Shown: positions 8,252 to 17,046, counted from the first letter of the stretch. The stretch is DNA of 64,000 bases from Paenibacillus tundrae (GCF_036884255.1 NZ_CP145605.1:4526001-4590000); one strand, 5' to 3'. The notes: generated by a model from the sequence alone, not told the origin. Program-made: numbers and translations.

Positions 8252-9586
8252 TCACAACAAGTCTGCAGCTAATTGAGCAAGCTTGGATCGTTCTCCTTTT
8301 TCGAGCATAATGTGTCCACTGATTCCTTCTTGTTTGAATCTCTCTACGATGTATGTTAAACCATTACTTGCAGAATCCAGATAAGGGTGGTCAATCTGCT
8401 CAGGGTCGCCCATTAGGATGATTTTACTGCCTTCACCAACCCTTGATACAATCGTCTTCACTTCATGACGGGAAAGATTCTGCGCTTCATCAATGATAAT
8501 GAATTGTCCTGGGATGGAGCGTCCGCGGATATACGTGAGGGCTTCGACTTGAATACTGCCTAATCCCATTAGGATTTTATCAATATCCCCTGCTTTTTTG
8601 GTATCAAACAGAAACTCCAGGTTATCATAGATCGGTTGCATCCACGGGCGTAGCTTCTCTTCTTTCTCGCCAGGTAGATAACCGATATCTTTTCCCATTG
8701 GAACTACAGGACGAGCAATCAATAGCTTTTTATATTTATGATCATCTTCCACTTTTAACAAACCTGCCGCAAGTGCCAGTAACGTTTTGCCTGTTCCTGC
8801 TTTTCCCGTTATCGTCACAAGAGGGATATCATCATTCAGCAGCAGCTCAAGAGCCATGCGTTGTTGTGCGTTACGTGCACTAATTCCCCACACATTATCA
8901 TTACTAAGAAAAAGCGGCTCAAGCTTGGTTCCTTCTGTATTTACCTTGAGCAACGCTGATTTATTCGTACCCATCTCATCTTTGAGAATGACAAATTCAT
9001 TTGGATAGAGTGAATAGGATAGTTGCAATGGTTTGATCGGGAGAAAGCGATAGGTGTAGAACTCATCAATAACGGATGGGTGCACCTTCAAGGCGGTATA
9101 ACCTGGATACAGTTCACTCAGCCCTGCTGTCCGATCCGATAAGTAATCTTGTGTAACCAAACCAAGTACATCGGCTTTGATCCGAACAAGGACATCTTTA
9201 CTGACCAGAACGACCTGTCGTTCTACAACCTCTTTTTCATTTTCTTCAATCTGATAATTCACAGCGACAGCCAAAATACGATTATCATTAGATACTTCAC
9301 CAAACATCTCCTGTACCTTTACGAAACTGCGATGATTCAACTCAACTTTTAGGTTCCCTCCATTGGCAAGAGGCACACCACTATGCAGATGCCCTAACTC
9401 ACGTAGTCCATCAAGCAACCTTGATACATTGCGGGCATTGCGGCCTATTTCATCGGCATTTCTTTTCTTGGAGTCGATCTCCTCCAGTACAACCGCGGGA
9501 ATGATTACCTCATGTTCCTCAAAGGCAAATATGGCATTGGGGTCATGCAGAAGCACGTTGGTATCCAATACAAAAATCTTTTTCAT
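8252..9586 (-). CDS. ylaK: PhoH2-type protein: PIN domain fused to PhoH ATPase (YlaK-like)
   Basis: Predicted RNA helicase/ribonuclease of the PhoH2 class: an N-terminal PIN nuclease domain (about 1-140; motif V-L-D-T-N-V-L with Asp8) joined to a RecA-like PhoH ATPase with Walker A G-K-A-G-T-G-K-T (261-268) and Walker B-like I-I-I-D-E-A-Q-N (about 363-370). Other PIN acidic residues (E-E-I-D near 35-38) are present. Length 444 matches YlaK of B. subtilis. ATG follows GGAGGGG by five bases. Divergent from the ylaJ-like gene, within a conserved yla neighbourhood. Physiological RNA targets are not known; a toxin-like role of the PIN domain is described for mycobacterial PhoH2. Confidence 0.9.
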   Translation of the reverse strand: MKKIFVLDTNVLLHDPNAIFAFEEHEVIIPAVVLEEIDSKKRNADEIGRNARNVSRLLDGLRELGHLHSGVPLANGGNLKVELNHRSFVKVQEMFGEVSNDNRILAVAVNYQIEENEKEVVERQVVLVSKDVLVRIKADVLGLVTQDYLSDRTAGLSELYPGYTALKVHPSVIDEFYTYRFLPIKPLQLSYSLYPNEFVILKDEMGTNKSALLKVNTEGTKLEPLFLSNDNVWGISARNAQQRMALELLLNDDIPLVTITGKAGTGKTLLALAAGLLKVEDDHKYKKLLIARPVVPMGKDIGYLPGEKEEKLRPWMQPIYDNLEFLFDTKKAGDIDKILMGLGSIQVEALTYIRGRSIPGQFIIIDEAQNLSRHEVKTIVSRVGEGSKIILMGDPEQIDHPYLDSASNGLTYIVERFKQEGISGHIMLEKGERSKLAQLAADLL

Positions 9587-9739
9587 TCAATCCCCTCCAA
9601 AGCGGCGTCGTTAAAGGCATGGATAAGTGCGATCTTTCAGCAGCGGCATGGACAATCATGCTCCCATACATAAATGTATTCGACTAGGACAAAATAATTG
9701 TCAACCATTCTGAAAAACTCTAAGAAAGGATGAACATTT

Positions 9740-10462
9740 ATGAAATTTGGGATATGCGCGCTGCTTCTGATCTTTATACTTACAGGCTGTAACAGTACTT
9801 CGCATAACGCTTCGCAGAATGCTTCACAAGATCAGTACAAGATGCATCCAAGAAGTTATGGAGGTAATATTACAACTCAGCAAGATCGGATGAGAGGATC
9901 TCATATGCTGGACGCACAAGATGATCTTAGAAACCCTACAGGACTTGAACCAGTTCCTGAAAATACAGGTGAAGTCCATGATACAAACATCGTAGATGAT
10001 GCACAAACAGGCCGGATGCCTAATGATCAACGAATTCATCACCTCAAAGCACTCGCTAAGCAAGTGGAAGGTGTGGAGGATGCCAATTGTGTCATTCTAG
10101 GTAATACTGCTGTAGTTGGTATCGATGTTGATGGCGAGCTTGAGCGTGCACGCGTTGGTACCATTAAATACGCTGTTGCCGAGGCTCTTCGTAAAGACCC
10201 TGAGGGTGTAGATTCTATTGTTACGGCAGATGCCGATGTCACTGAACGAATCAAAGAAATTGGTGAGCATATCCGTCAAGGACACCCGATCTCCGGTTTT
10301 GCCTCAGAGCTTGCTGATATGGTGGGACGAATCATCCCACAGCTACCAAAAGACGTACAGGTTCGACAAAATCCCGATGAACAAAATGAGCAGCAACCTC
10401 AAATGCAACAGCAACAGCAGCAACAACATTCTACAGACAAAAGACAACAAAAAGCCCAGTGA
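9740..10462 (+). CDS. ylaJ: YhcN/YlaJ family sporulation lipoprotein
   Basis: A 240-residue lipoprotein with signal peptide and lipobox L-T-G-C (Cys17). The central domain (about 95-190) matches the YhcN/YlaJ family: repeated V-E-G-V-E-D-A-N-C-V-I-L-G-N-T-A-V-V-G-I, then A-E-A-L-R-K-D-P. The N-terminal linker is Asn/Ser/Gln rich and the tail ends in a glutamine-rich stretch (Q-Q-Q-Q-Q-Q). Family members are membrane proteins of the developing spore, some affecting germination or outgrowth. It is divergent from ylaK and convergent with the ylaL-like gene, sharing a terminator with the latter. Confidence 0.85.
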   Translation: MKFGICALLLIFILTGCNSTSHNASQNASQDQYKMHPRSYGGNITTQQDRMRGSHMLDAQDDLRNPTGLEPVPENTGEVHDTNIVDDAQTGRMPNDQRIHHLKALAKQVEGVEDANCVILGNTAVVGIDVDGELERARVGTIKYAVAEALRKDPEGVDSIVTADADVTERIKEIGEHIRQGHPISGFASELADMVGRIIPQLPKDVQVRQNPDEQNEQQPQMQQQQQQQHSTDKRQQKAQ

Positions 10463-10482
10463 TTTCTCACTAGGCTTTTTTC
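10448..10482. terminator. Bidirectional terminator embedded in two convergent gene ends
   Basis: A-rich tract, AAGCCCAGTGA paired with TCACTAGGCTT (one mismatch), then a T run. It reads as an intrinsic terminator on both strands and contains the stop codons of both the ylaJ-like gene (10460-10462) and the ylaL-like gene (10470-10472). Confidence 0.85.
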
Positions 10483-10922
10483 ATCGCAGCAAACACCTGC
10501 TCATCTAATTTTTCAGCAGCACGCTGATCGTATATTTTGACATATTGAGGCACAGAGGATAGCTGAGCTCCATAAAACAACGCATTTCGCACAGCTTCGA
10601 TTGAAATGTCGAAACAGCACATATTAAATGGAACATCCTGCAATGGATCTTGGCGTACCGAAGCACGACCGTTAATGGCATACACCATCTCTTCTCCAAA
10701 TACAGTGACAGTTATCAATGGATTATGGATCATATTCTTCACGAGACGTGAACGATGATCCAGTGCAACACGAAGAGTCGAAGCATTCTCTGCATAAATC
10801 CATGAAATCGCAGTAGATGTAGGGCCTCCGAATTCCAAATCAACGGTGTTCAGGAGGACAAATGTCTCATGTTTGAACTGTTGCAAAAGAGATTCAGTTA
10901 ATTGTGTGACGGCTTCGGACAT
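10470..10922 (-). CDS. ylaL: Pyridoxamine 5'-phosphate oxidase-like (FMN-binding split barrel) protein, YlaL-like
   Basis: A 150-residue protein with the FMN-binding split-barrel pattern: T-F-V-L-L-N-T-V-D near the start, P-T-S-T-A-I-S-W-I-Y and L-R-V-A-L-D-H-R-S-R-L-V-K-N-M strands, and V-Y-A-I-N-G-R-A-S-V. Position two genes from ylaK/ylaJ matches ylaL of B. subtilis, which has the same fold. Substrate and cofactor are unproven; many small members bind flavin or F420. ATG follows AGGGGG by eight bases. Confidence 0.75.
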   Translation of the reverse strand: MSEAVTQLTESLLQQFKHETFVLLNTVDLEFGGPTSTAISWIYAENASTLRVALDHRSRLVKNMIHNPLITVTVFGEEMVYAINGRASVRQDPLQDVPFNMCCFDISIEAVRNALFYGAQLSSVPQYVKIYDQRAAEKLDEQVFAAMKKA

Positions 10923-11021
10923 TCAACCAGCCCCCTAATCTTCTTTAGGCAAGACTTGCTTCACTGCTTAAGTCATTATAGCATACCGCTAAGCTCGCTT
11001 CCAATCCCCAAAGAATGAGAG

Positions 11022-12077
11022 TTATTCTGCTGCTGGAGACGCAGTCACTTTACCGGATAACGTATCCTGCAGAGCTTGCTTTGCATTCGCTAGCTCCGTC
11101 TCGTTGATATATACATATGGACTTCTCCACTCACCTGTCACTGGAGTATAGTGTACATCCGATTTAGATATATCCCAATACGTGGAAATGAAATTTTTCA
11201 TTTGTTCTGATTCCACATCTGTGGTCATATTGTCATCCACTGCACCAATAACCTTACCGATTTTGGTAACACCACCTAGTGACTTCATCTGATCTAACAT
11301 GGAATTCAACACTTGGTTTTGGCGTTTATTTCGGTCAAAATCGTTGGATTCTTGTGTTTTGGGATCACAATTCGATTTACGGTAACGAACGAAGTCAAGC
11401 GCTTCTTTACCATCGAGATGCTGTGGGCCTGCTTTGAGATTAATATCTGTACCATCTGCTTTATCTCGGTAACACATATTTTTATCTACAGTCACATCTA
11501 CCCCACCAACCGCATTAACGGCATCGCGGAAAGCTTGGAAATTCAAGACGGTTGTATAATTGATGTCCACACCAAGATACTTGCCCATCATTTCTTTCAT
11601 CTGATCTTCCGCTTTTTTACCGGAGGTTTTCTCCTGTGCCTTAAATCTCGGATAATATGAGTTCAATTTATTCGATTTATATCCATCCAATACAATGCGT
11701 GTATCCCGTGGTAGCGACACTATCGTTGCCGTTTTGGTCTCCGGATTCATGGAAGCCACCATCACTACATCGGATAGGTAAGTTCCTGTCTCAGGACGAT
11801 TATCCGTACCTAAAAGTAGCATCGTAATCGGTTTGGTCTTAGCCGACATCCCTGCAGGTACCGGTTTATCAATACCTGTATCCGCTACTTGGTTGTACAC
11901 CCAGTAGATATATCCAGCCCCCACCAATATGCCGATGACGAACAAACTGAGTACGATCTTCGCAAATGCTCGCAACCCTTTTTTCTTTTTCTTAGGTTGA
12001 CCCTTGCCATTCTTCGATCCAGAAGTACTGGATTTCGTCGGTGCCTGTCTCCGTGGAGGTAAGCCGTTCGAATTCAT
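11022..12077 (-). CDS. LytR-CpsA-Psr (LCP) family cell-wall polymer ligase
   Basis: Membrane-anchored enzyme that transfers anionic polymers such as teichoic acids from lipid carriers to peptidoglycan. A Lys-rich cytoplasmic N-terminus (about 1-36) precedes one membrane helix (about 39-62) and an extracellular LCP domain with family residues in L-G-T-D-N-R, S-D-V-V-M-V, I-V-S-L-P-R-D-T-R, and D-F-V-R-Y-R-K followed later by D-F-D-R-N-K-R-Q-N-Q-V-L. All the arginines and aspartates that bind the pyrophosphate lipid appear kept. Length 351 is normal. AAAGGTG precedes the ATG by eight bases. It is inserted in an otherwise Bacillus-like yla gene order; the accepted polymer cannot be predicted. 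Confidence 0.9.
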   Translation of the reverse strand: MNSNGLPPRRQAPTKSSTSGSKNGKGQPKKKKKGLRAFAKIVLSLFVIGILVGAGYIYWVYNQVADTGIDKPVPAGMSAKTKPITMLLLGTDNRPETGTYLSDVVMVASMNPETKTATIVSLPRDTRIVLDGYKSNKLNSYYPRFKAQEKTSGKKAEDQMKEMMGKYLGVDINYTTVLNFQAFRDAVNAVGGVDVTVDKNMCYRDKADGTDINLKAGPQHLDGKEALDFVRYRKSNCDPKTQESNDFDRNKRQNQVLNSMLDQMKSLGGVTKIGKVIGAVDDNMTTDVESEQMKNFISTYWDISKSDVHYTPVTGEWRSPYVYINETELANAKQALQDTLSGKVTASPAAE

Positions 12078-12109
12078 ATCTTCAACACCTTTATCACATC
12101 TGTTTTTTG

Positions 12110-12152
12110 TCTAAATAAAAGACAACCGCTTTCCCGAGGGAAAACGGATGGT
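12110..12152 (-). terminator. Terminator after the YlaH-like gene
   Basis: On the minus strand CCGTTTTCCC pairs with GGGAAAGCGG around TC (one mismatch), with outer AACC/GGTT pairing, then TTGTCTTTTATTT. The T tract is imperfect. It separates the ylaH-like gene from the LCP gene. Confidence 0.6.
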
Positions 12153-12168
12153 TTGTACAAGACAACAT

Positions 12169-12465
12169 TTATGAGTTCCGTGCGGAAGCTTCCGCTTTTT
12201 TCTTTTGACGACCTTCAATAAAATAGCGCACTCGTACTAACAACATCAAACCAACCGCTACCAGCAAACATTGAATGATGGGAAGCTTATCGATCTGAAA
12301 AATAAGAAGCATGAATGTGCCCATCGCCATCAACAGATAGAGGAAAATTTCCTTAACGAGTGGTAACTTCTGACGTACCCGAAACACCTTGTTGTATACG
12401 TAAGTTATTAGCACAAAGATGACGATATAGGCTACGATCGGGTGTGATGCGAACCATGCTTGCAT
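12169..12465 (-). CDS. ylaH: YlaH-like membrane protein
   Basis: A 98-residue membrane protein with about three hydrophobic segments (residues about 6-24, 38-54 and 60-76) and a basic tail K-K-K. Size, profile (I-V-A-Y-I-V-I-F-V-L-I-T-Y-V-Y-N-K-V-F-R) and position downstream of typA match B. subtilis YlaH. ATG at 12465 has AAAGGAG about ten bases upstream; the longer open frame lacks a site. Function unknown. Confidence 0.8.
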   Translation of the reverse strand: MQAWFASHPIVAYIVIFVLITYVYNKVFRVRQKLPLVKEIFLYLLMAMGTFMLLIFQIDKLPIIQCLLVAVGLMLLVRVRYFIEGRQKKKAEASARNS

Positions 12466-12539
12466 GTTAAGGCATCTCCTTTCGTGATCATGCTTGTATA
12501 AGTAAATTGGTTGATGAAACAACACTGGAACTTAGAAGT

Positions 12540-12700
12540 TCATACGAGCATTAGTGGCCGTTCCGGGTTCGGATCGTTCTTTCGATCGCTGTTATCTCCA
12601 GATTTTTTGATCCATTTTTGCAATGGGAAATCCGGAGATAAAGGCGAACGCTTTGCTTCTTCAGAATCGATTCCGTTCCCTCCACTACTTATGCTGCATC
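12540..12700 (-). other. Long structured intergenic element between typA and ylaH
   Basis: The roughly 300-base gap between ylaH (12465) and typA (12767) holds no credible gene but has strong secondary structure. Read on the minus strand, TTATCTCCGGATTT (12627-12640) pairs with AAATCTGGAGATAA (12593-12606) over 14 positions including one G.U, enclosing CCATT/AATGG. Next comes GATCG/CGATC around AAAGAA, then CCG/CGG. The wobble favours an RNA made from the minus strand. It may be a leader, processing site or dispersed repeat; I cannot tell which from one copy. Confidence 0.45.
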
Positions 12701-12766
12701 AACCTAAGTAATAGTTGGAGAACATCAAACGTTAACTTATACATTCTATTTTTTTGTTAGTTAAGA

Positions 12767-14614
12767 TTAAGCGTTATTTTGAGCCATTTTGCGTTGTTTT
12801 TCTGCACGCTCACGCTCGGATTTGTTCAGAAGTTTCTTACGAAGACGAATGGATTTCGGCGTGATTTCACAGTATTCGTCATCGTTCAAATATTCAAGCG
12901 CCTGTTCCAATGAGAAGATAATCGGCGTTTTAATTTTAACCGTATCATCTTTACCAGCAGAACGAACGTTACTCAGTTGTTTTTCTTTACAGATGTTAAC
13001 TACGATATCATTGTCACGTGTATGCTCACCAACAATCATACCTTCGTAAATTTCTGTTCCTGGCTCAAGGAAGAGCGTACCACGATCCTCAACACCCATC
13101 ATTCCGTAGAACGTAGATGTACCCGTTTCAGTTGAGATCAGTACACCTTGGTGACGTCCACCCACTTGACCGGATACCACTGGAGCATAGCTGTCAAATG
13201 CATGGTTCATTACGCCATAACCACGAGTCAATGTCAGGAAGTTAGTGCTGTATCCAATCAGACCACGTGCAGGAATCAGGAACTCCAGACGTACTTGACC
13301 AGTACCGTTGTTGATCATGTTAACCATCTCTGCTTTACGTGCGCCCAGGCTCTCCATGACGGAACCCATGCTTTCTTCAGGGATATCAATCAACAAACGC
13401 TCAAGAGGTTCCATTTTCTTACCGTCGATTTCCTTAACGATAACTTCTGGTTTGGAAACTTGAAGCTCATATCCTTCACGACGCATATTTTCAATCAGGA
13501 TACCCAAGTGAAGCTCACCACGTCCGGAAACGATAAATGCATCTGGGCTCTCTGTTTCATCAACACGAAGAGATACGTCTGTTTCCAATTCTTTTAACAA
13601 ACGCTCGCGTAGTTTACGGGAAGTTACCCATTTACCTTCACGACCTGCGAATGGACTGTTGTTTACGAGGAATGTCATTTGCAGTGTTGGCTCATCAATT
13701 TTCAGAACCGGCAAAGCTTCAGGGTTGTTCGGGTCAGCAATCGTTTCACCGATGTTGATATCCTTAATACCCGCGATCGCAACGATGTCACCTGCACCAG
13801 CTTCCTCTGTCTCAACACGTTTCAGACCTTGGAAACCAAACAGTTTCTCGATACGAGCTGTTTTGCTTTTGCCATCACGCATAATAACAGTAACGGATTG
13901 GCCTTGACGAATCACACCGCGGTTTACACGACCGATAGCGATACGTCCGAGGTATTCATTGTAGTCCATCAGAGTTACGAGGAATTGCAGTGGCTCTTCA
14001 ACGTTCTCTGTTGGATGAGGGATATGACTTACGATGGTATCGTAGATCGCCATCATGTTGTCATCTTGTTTGGCAGGATCGTCTTCCATGCTTGATGTTC
14101 CGTTCAATGCGGAAGCATATACGACAGGGAATTCAAGTTGTTGATCGTTGGCACCCAGTTCGATGAACAGGTCAAGTACTTCATCAATAACCTCAGCCGG
14201 ACGAGCCGCTGGACGGTCGATTTTGTTTACAATAACGATCGGAGTCAGGTTGTGCTCAAGTGCTTTACGAAGTACGAACTTCGTTTGTGGCATACAGCCC
14301 TCATAAGCATCAACAACGAGCAAAACGCCGTCAACCATTTTCATGATACGTTCTACTTCACCACCGAAGTCGGCGTGACCAGGTGTATCTACAATGTTGA
14401 TCAGGAAATCTTTATAAGTTATAGCCGTGTTTTTGGCCAAAATCGTAATACCGCGTTCACGCTCCAAATCGTTGGAGTCCATTGCGCGCTCCTGTACAGT
14501 CTCGTGATCACGGAATGTACCGGATTGCTGGAGCAACTTGTCGACGAGTGTCGTTTTCCCGTGGTCGACGTGGGCAATAATCGCAATATTGCGAATGTGT
14601 TCTCTTGAATGCAT
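12767..14614 (-). CDS. typA: Ribosome-associated GTPase TypA/BipA
   Basis: Translational GTPase of the EF-G/LepA family that binds 70S ribosomes and supports 50S assembly under stress or cold. The 615-residue protein has the G1 loop A-H-V-D-H-G-K-T (about 13-20), G2 region R-E-R-G-I-T-I, G3 D-T-P-G-H-A-D-F, and G4 N-K-I-D, followed by a beta-barrel domain 2, and the BipA-type C-terminal domain with R-G-L-I-G-Y-S-T-N-F. ATG at 14614 gives M-H-S-R-E-H-I-R-N-I, the usual N-terminus; GGAAAGG lies about 15 bases upstream, a loose spacing. B. subtilis ylaG is the counterpart and ylaH follows in both. Confidence 0.95.
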   Translation of the reverse strand: MHSREHIRNIAIIAHVDHGKTTLVDKLLQQSGTFRDHETVQERAMDSNDLERERGITILAKNTAITYKDFLINIVDTPGHADFGGEVERIMKMVDGVLLVVDAYEGCMPQTKFVLRKALEHNLTPIVIVNKIDRPAARPAEVIDEVLDLFIELGANDQQLEFPVVYASALNGTSSMEDDPAKQDDNMMAIYDTIVSHIPHPTENVEEPLQFLVTLMDYNEYLGRIAIGRVNRGVIRQGQSVTVIMRDGKSKTARIEKLFGFQGLKRVETEEAGAGDIVAIAGIKDINIGETIADPNNPEALPVLKIDEPTLQMTFLVNNSPFAGREGKWVTSRKLRERLLKELETDVSLRVDETESPDAFIVSGRGELHLGILIENMRREGYELQVSKPEVIVKEIDGKKMEPLERLLIDIPEESMGSVMESLGARKAEMVNMINNGTGQVRLEFLIPARGLIGYSTNFLTLTRGYGVMNHAFDSYAPVVSGQVGGRHQGVLISTETGTSTFYGMMGVEDRGTLFLEPGTEIYEGMIVGEHTRDNDIVVNICKEKQLSNVRSAGKDDTVKIKTPIIFSLEQALEYLNDDEYCEITPKSIRLRKKLLNKSERERAEKQRKMAQNNA

Positions 14615-14686
14615 GGTTTGTATCCATATCCTTTCCAATTTCAATTCTTATCTTATCTACTAAACTTCCCGCAAAATCGCAGGTTA

Positions 14687-14719
14687 CTCACAAAATAAGC
14701 GTCGGTGATAACCCGACGC
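14687..14719 (-). terminator. Terminator before typA, after the small membrane protein gene
   Basis: GCGTCGG and CCGACGC (14699-14719) form a 7-bp GC-rich stem; on the minus strand it is followed by TTATTTTG. It lies about 75 bases after the stop at 14796. Confidence 0.65.
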
Positions 14720-14795
14720 ATGTCTATATCCCTTATATTATAGTTTATCATAGGTAAAAATCAAGATATTTCGCTTGAAATCAGCACTGAGATTA

Positions 14796-15293
14796 TTACC
14801 AGCCCTTACCTCGACGTCCCCGTCCTAGTAATAACCACACTCCGCCTAAGATCAACAGGACAGCAAGTACGTAGACAATCCCCGTCTGAAGCAAGGTAAA
14901 TCCGAGCAATATGACAGCTACTGCACCTATAATCATTGCAGCAGGTAACACATACTCAGGTCTTCTTCGACGTTCAGCTAGTCCGTATTCTAATAAACCT
15001 ACAGCAACACCTAGCAGAAGAACCGGCCACAACCTTGCCATCAGACCCACTCCCCATGTGTTCGTTATGCCGAACAACAAGCCGTATACCGTTAAAATTC
15101 CCGCAGGAACAAGTGACCATGAAGGCGAGAGTCGTGCATAATACAGCGCATGAAGAGCAATACCCGGCAGAAGGATCAACAACGGCCAGAAATGGCGCCC
15201 AATGAATCCAAACACCCCTAGCTTACCGAGCAAAATAATCACACCTGCAACAACTATAAAAATCCCGATTGCTTTTTCATTTCTCATTCTCAT
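14796..15293 (-). CDS. Small polytopic membrane protein (LiaI/DUF5668-like)
   Basis: A 165-residue protein, hydrophobic throughout, with about six membrane segments and a basic C-terminal tail (G-R-G-R-R-G-K-G-W). The pattern G-I-F-I-V-V-A-G-V-I-I-L-L-G-K-L-G and H-F-W-P-L-L-I-L-L-P-G resembles LiaI/LiaF-type transmembrane modules (DUF5668), which occur in cell-envelope stress systems. No two-component genes are adjacent. Start is uncertain: ATG at 15293 has AGAGGTG eleven bases upstream, a TTG three codons earlier is closer to the site. Confidence 0.6.
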   Translation of the reverse strand: MRMRNEKAIGIFIVVAGVIILLGKLGVFGFIGRHFWPLLILLPGIALHALYYARLSPSWSLVPAGILTVYGLLFGITNTWGVGLMARLWPVLLLGVAVGLLEYGLAERRRRPEYVLPAAMIIGAVAVILLGFTLLQTGIVYVLAVLLILGGVWLLLGRGRRGKGW

Positions 15294-15765
15294 TTTCTGC
15301 AAGTCACCTCTTAACTGAAAATTGTAAAAACCTTCACACCCACTTGTTAGTTTCTAATTTTCTGTTTAAAAACAAATCAGAGATCAGCATAAATTGCTTG
15401 TTTAGTATTATAGTGCAACATAGATGCAACATCATGTCTAAACAATCTCTTTTCGTATCATAATTCAGCCTAGATATTTAACATATTTCTTTTCAGTTTG
15501 AGTTGACAGAGTTAGATAAAGAACTTTTTCTCCAATTTCCCGTTTTTATTCAGTTACTTCGATTTCTATAATTATTATACCAAACTAAGCAACGCTTCTG
15601 TAAATAAGCTTTGATACGTTTCTAATATATAAATGAAAATAGATAAGAGTATAATGCCCCCTTACAAAATCCATTAAATATAATTTATAACTAACGAACA
15701 AAAGGGTTTATATAAATCAAATTTATCATTTTATATATTTTATTTCATTCAACTTCTTTGCAAAA
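15294..15765. other. AT-rich intergenic region without a recognisable gene
   Basis: About 470 bases, clearly richer in A+T than the surroundings, with many TATA-like stretches and no open frame with a ribosome binding site or familiar product. Together with the small gene downstream it stands out in base composition from neighbouring housekeeping genes. Confidence 0.6.
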
Positions 15766-15808
15766 AAATAAACGGCCTTGTTCTATTAGGAACATAGCCG
15801 TTTATTTA
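15761..15808 (-). terminator. Intrinsic terminator after the small secreted protein gene
   Basis: AAATAAACGGC (15766-15776 region) pairs with GCCGTTTATTT, with inner GTTC/GAAC pairing; on the minus strand a T7 run follows. It lies about 55 bases past the stop at 15863. Confidence 0.8.
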
Positions 15809-15862
15809 AAGTATGGATCATACTTATGTAGTACATTAAAGAAATAAGTTGAAAACTATTAT

Positions 15863-16180
15863 CTATTGGATACCGCGATCATAAATAGTTCCTGAATATA
15901 CCGGATACCAAACACCTCCGCTATAATGTGTTCCTGCATATGTTAAGTAACCTGAATAGGTTCCTTCAACATAATACCAAGTTTGTGGATATGTCATACC
16001 TTCTCTATATCCTGGCAAACTATAATTTGTAACTTTAACACCTTTACTATTAGCTAAAGCAATTACTCTTTCTTCAATATTTTTTTTTGAAGTATGAGAT
16101 TGTAAATCAGATGCAAGCCCTACACCAGGCAAAGATAAGAGCATAGCAGAAGCTCCAAGGATAATAATGGATTTTTTCAT
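15863..16180 (-). CDS. Small secreted protein, unknown function
   Basis: A 105-residue protein with a Sec signal peptide (M-K-K-S-I-I-I-L-G, hydrophobic core, cleavage near G-L-A-S, residue about 24). The mature part is rich in Tyr, Gly, Ser and Thr: Y-P-Q-T-W-Y-Y-V-E-G-T-Y-S-G-Y-L and a related H-Y-S-G-G-V-W-Y-P-V-Y-S-G-T. It resembles small secreted bacillar proteins with beta-sandwich (lectin- or bacteriocin-like) repeats, but I do not recognise a family. ATG at 16180 follows GGAGG by eight bases. The gene is in the AT-rich patch and is flanked by unrelated genes, so recent acquisition is possible. Confidence 0.65.
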   Translation of the reverse strand: MKKSIIILGASAMLLSLPGVGLASDLQSHTSKKNIEERVIALANSKGVKVTNYSLPGYREGMTYPQTWYYVEGTYSGYLTYAGTHYSGGVWYPVYSGTIYDRGIQ

Positions 16181-16383
16181 AATAAGTACCTCCAAATTTA
16201 TTTTTTTACTTAATTAGAATATCATATTATCCAAAATATTCAAGGTTTTTTTAAAAAAAAGTATATTATTATATTAATTGTATTAAAAAGAGACAACACC
16301 ATTAAGATTTTTTTGGAAAATTTCAAAAGATTAATGCCTCTTTTTTATATCAATTCTTCATTGAAAATACTTGGAATAAACAT

Positions 16384-17046
16384 CTATATTTTCTCGCGCT
16401 CTACAAACTTATTTGCTCCTCCAACAGCAAGAACCAGACAAGCCATGGCTGCTGGAAGCAGCGTATGTGCTTCGGTTGTCATTCCGTTTAACCACTGCCC
16501 AAGCTTCGGATCGTTCATTACCATCTCACCAGCTGTAAAAGCCAAAATTCCAGAACCGACAAACACCAAGATCGGGTATCGCTTCAACAGTCCCACGATT
16601 AGACCACTTCCCCATACGACGATAGGAATGCTAATGGCAATACCAATAACGATCAGTGCCAGATCACCTTTGGCTAATGCAGCGATGGCTAGAACGTTAT
16701 CTAAACTCATGACAAAGTCAGCGATCAAAATCGTTTGAATCGCTTTCCACGTCGTCTTTGCTTCACGAATATGTACCGCATCCTCATCCTGAAGCAATAG
16801 CTTCATGGCAATCCAGAACAGCATCAGTCCACCAGCAGCTTGAATGAATGGAATCCCCAGCAATAAAACGGCGGCAAAGGTCAGTACACAGCGTAATACT
16901 ACCGCTCCAAATGCCCCCCACCACACGGCTTGTTTACGCTGCCTCACAGGTAAATCCTTACTTGCAAGTGCAATAACAACAGCATTATCTCCACTCAAAA
17001 CCAGATTGATCATTAATATTTCAGTCAACAGCCATAAAGTATCCAT
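16384..17046 (-). CDS. TerC family membrane protein (YjbE-like), copy 1
   Basis: Integral membrane protein of 220 residues with seven predicted helices. Two inverted copies of the family motif are visible: L-S-G-D-N-A-V-V-I-A-L-A near residue 18 and S-L-D-N-V-L-A-I-A-A-L near 113, whose acidic residues are thought to bind a metal. Firmicute relatives (YceF, YkoY, YjbE) act in manganese efflux or metalation of exported proteins. GGGGGG lies six bases before the ATG at 17046. It is divergent from a second TerC gene, an uncommon pairing. Confidence 0.82.
   Translation of the reverse strand: MDTLWLLTEILMINLVLSGDNAVVIALASKDLPVRQRKQAVWWGAFGAVVLRCVLTFAAVLLLGIPFIQAAGGLMLFWIAMKLLLQDEDAVHIREAKTTWKAIQTILIADFVMSLDNVLAIAALAKGDLALIVIGIAISIPIVVWGSGLIVGLLKRYPILVFVGSGILAFTAGEMVMNDPKLGQWLNGMTTEAHTLLPAAMACLVLAVGGANKFVEREKI

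Noticed and set aside
12511-12711. Plus-strand 66-residue frame in the typA-ylaH gap
   Set aside because: Low-complexity product, no site, and opposite to the transcription of both neighbours; the structured element explains the sequence better.
15269-15463. Plus-strand 64-residue frame in the AT-rich region
   Set aside because: No ribosome binding site, starts inside the 5' end of another gene, and the product has no family resemblance.
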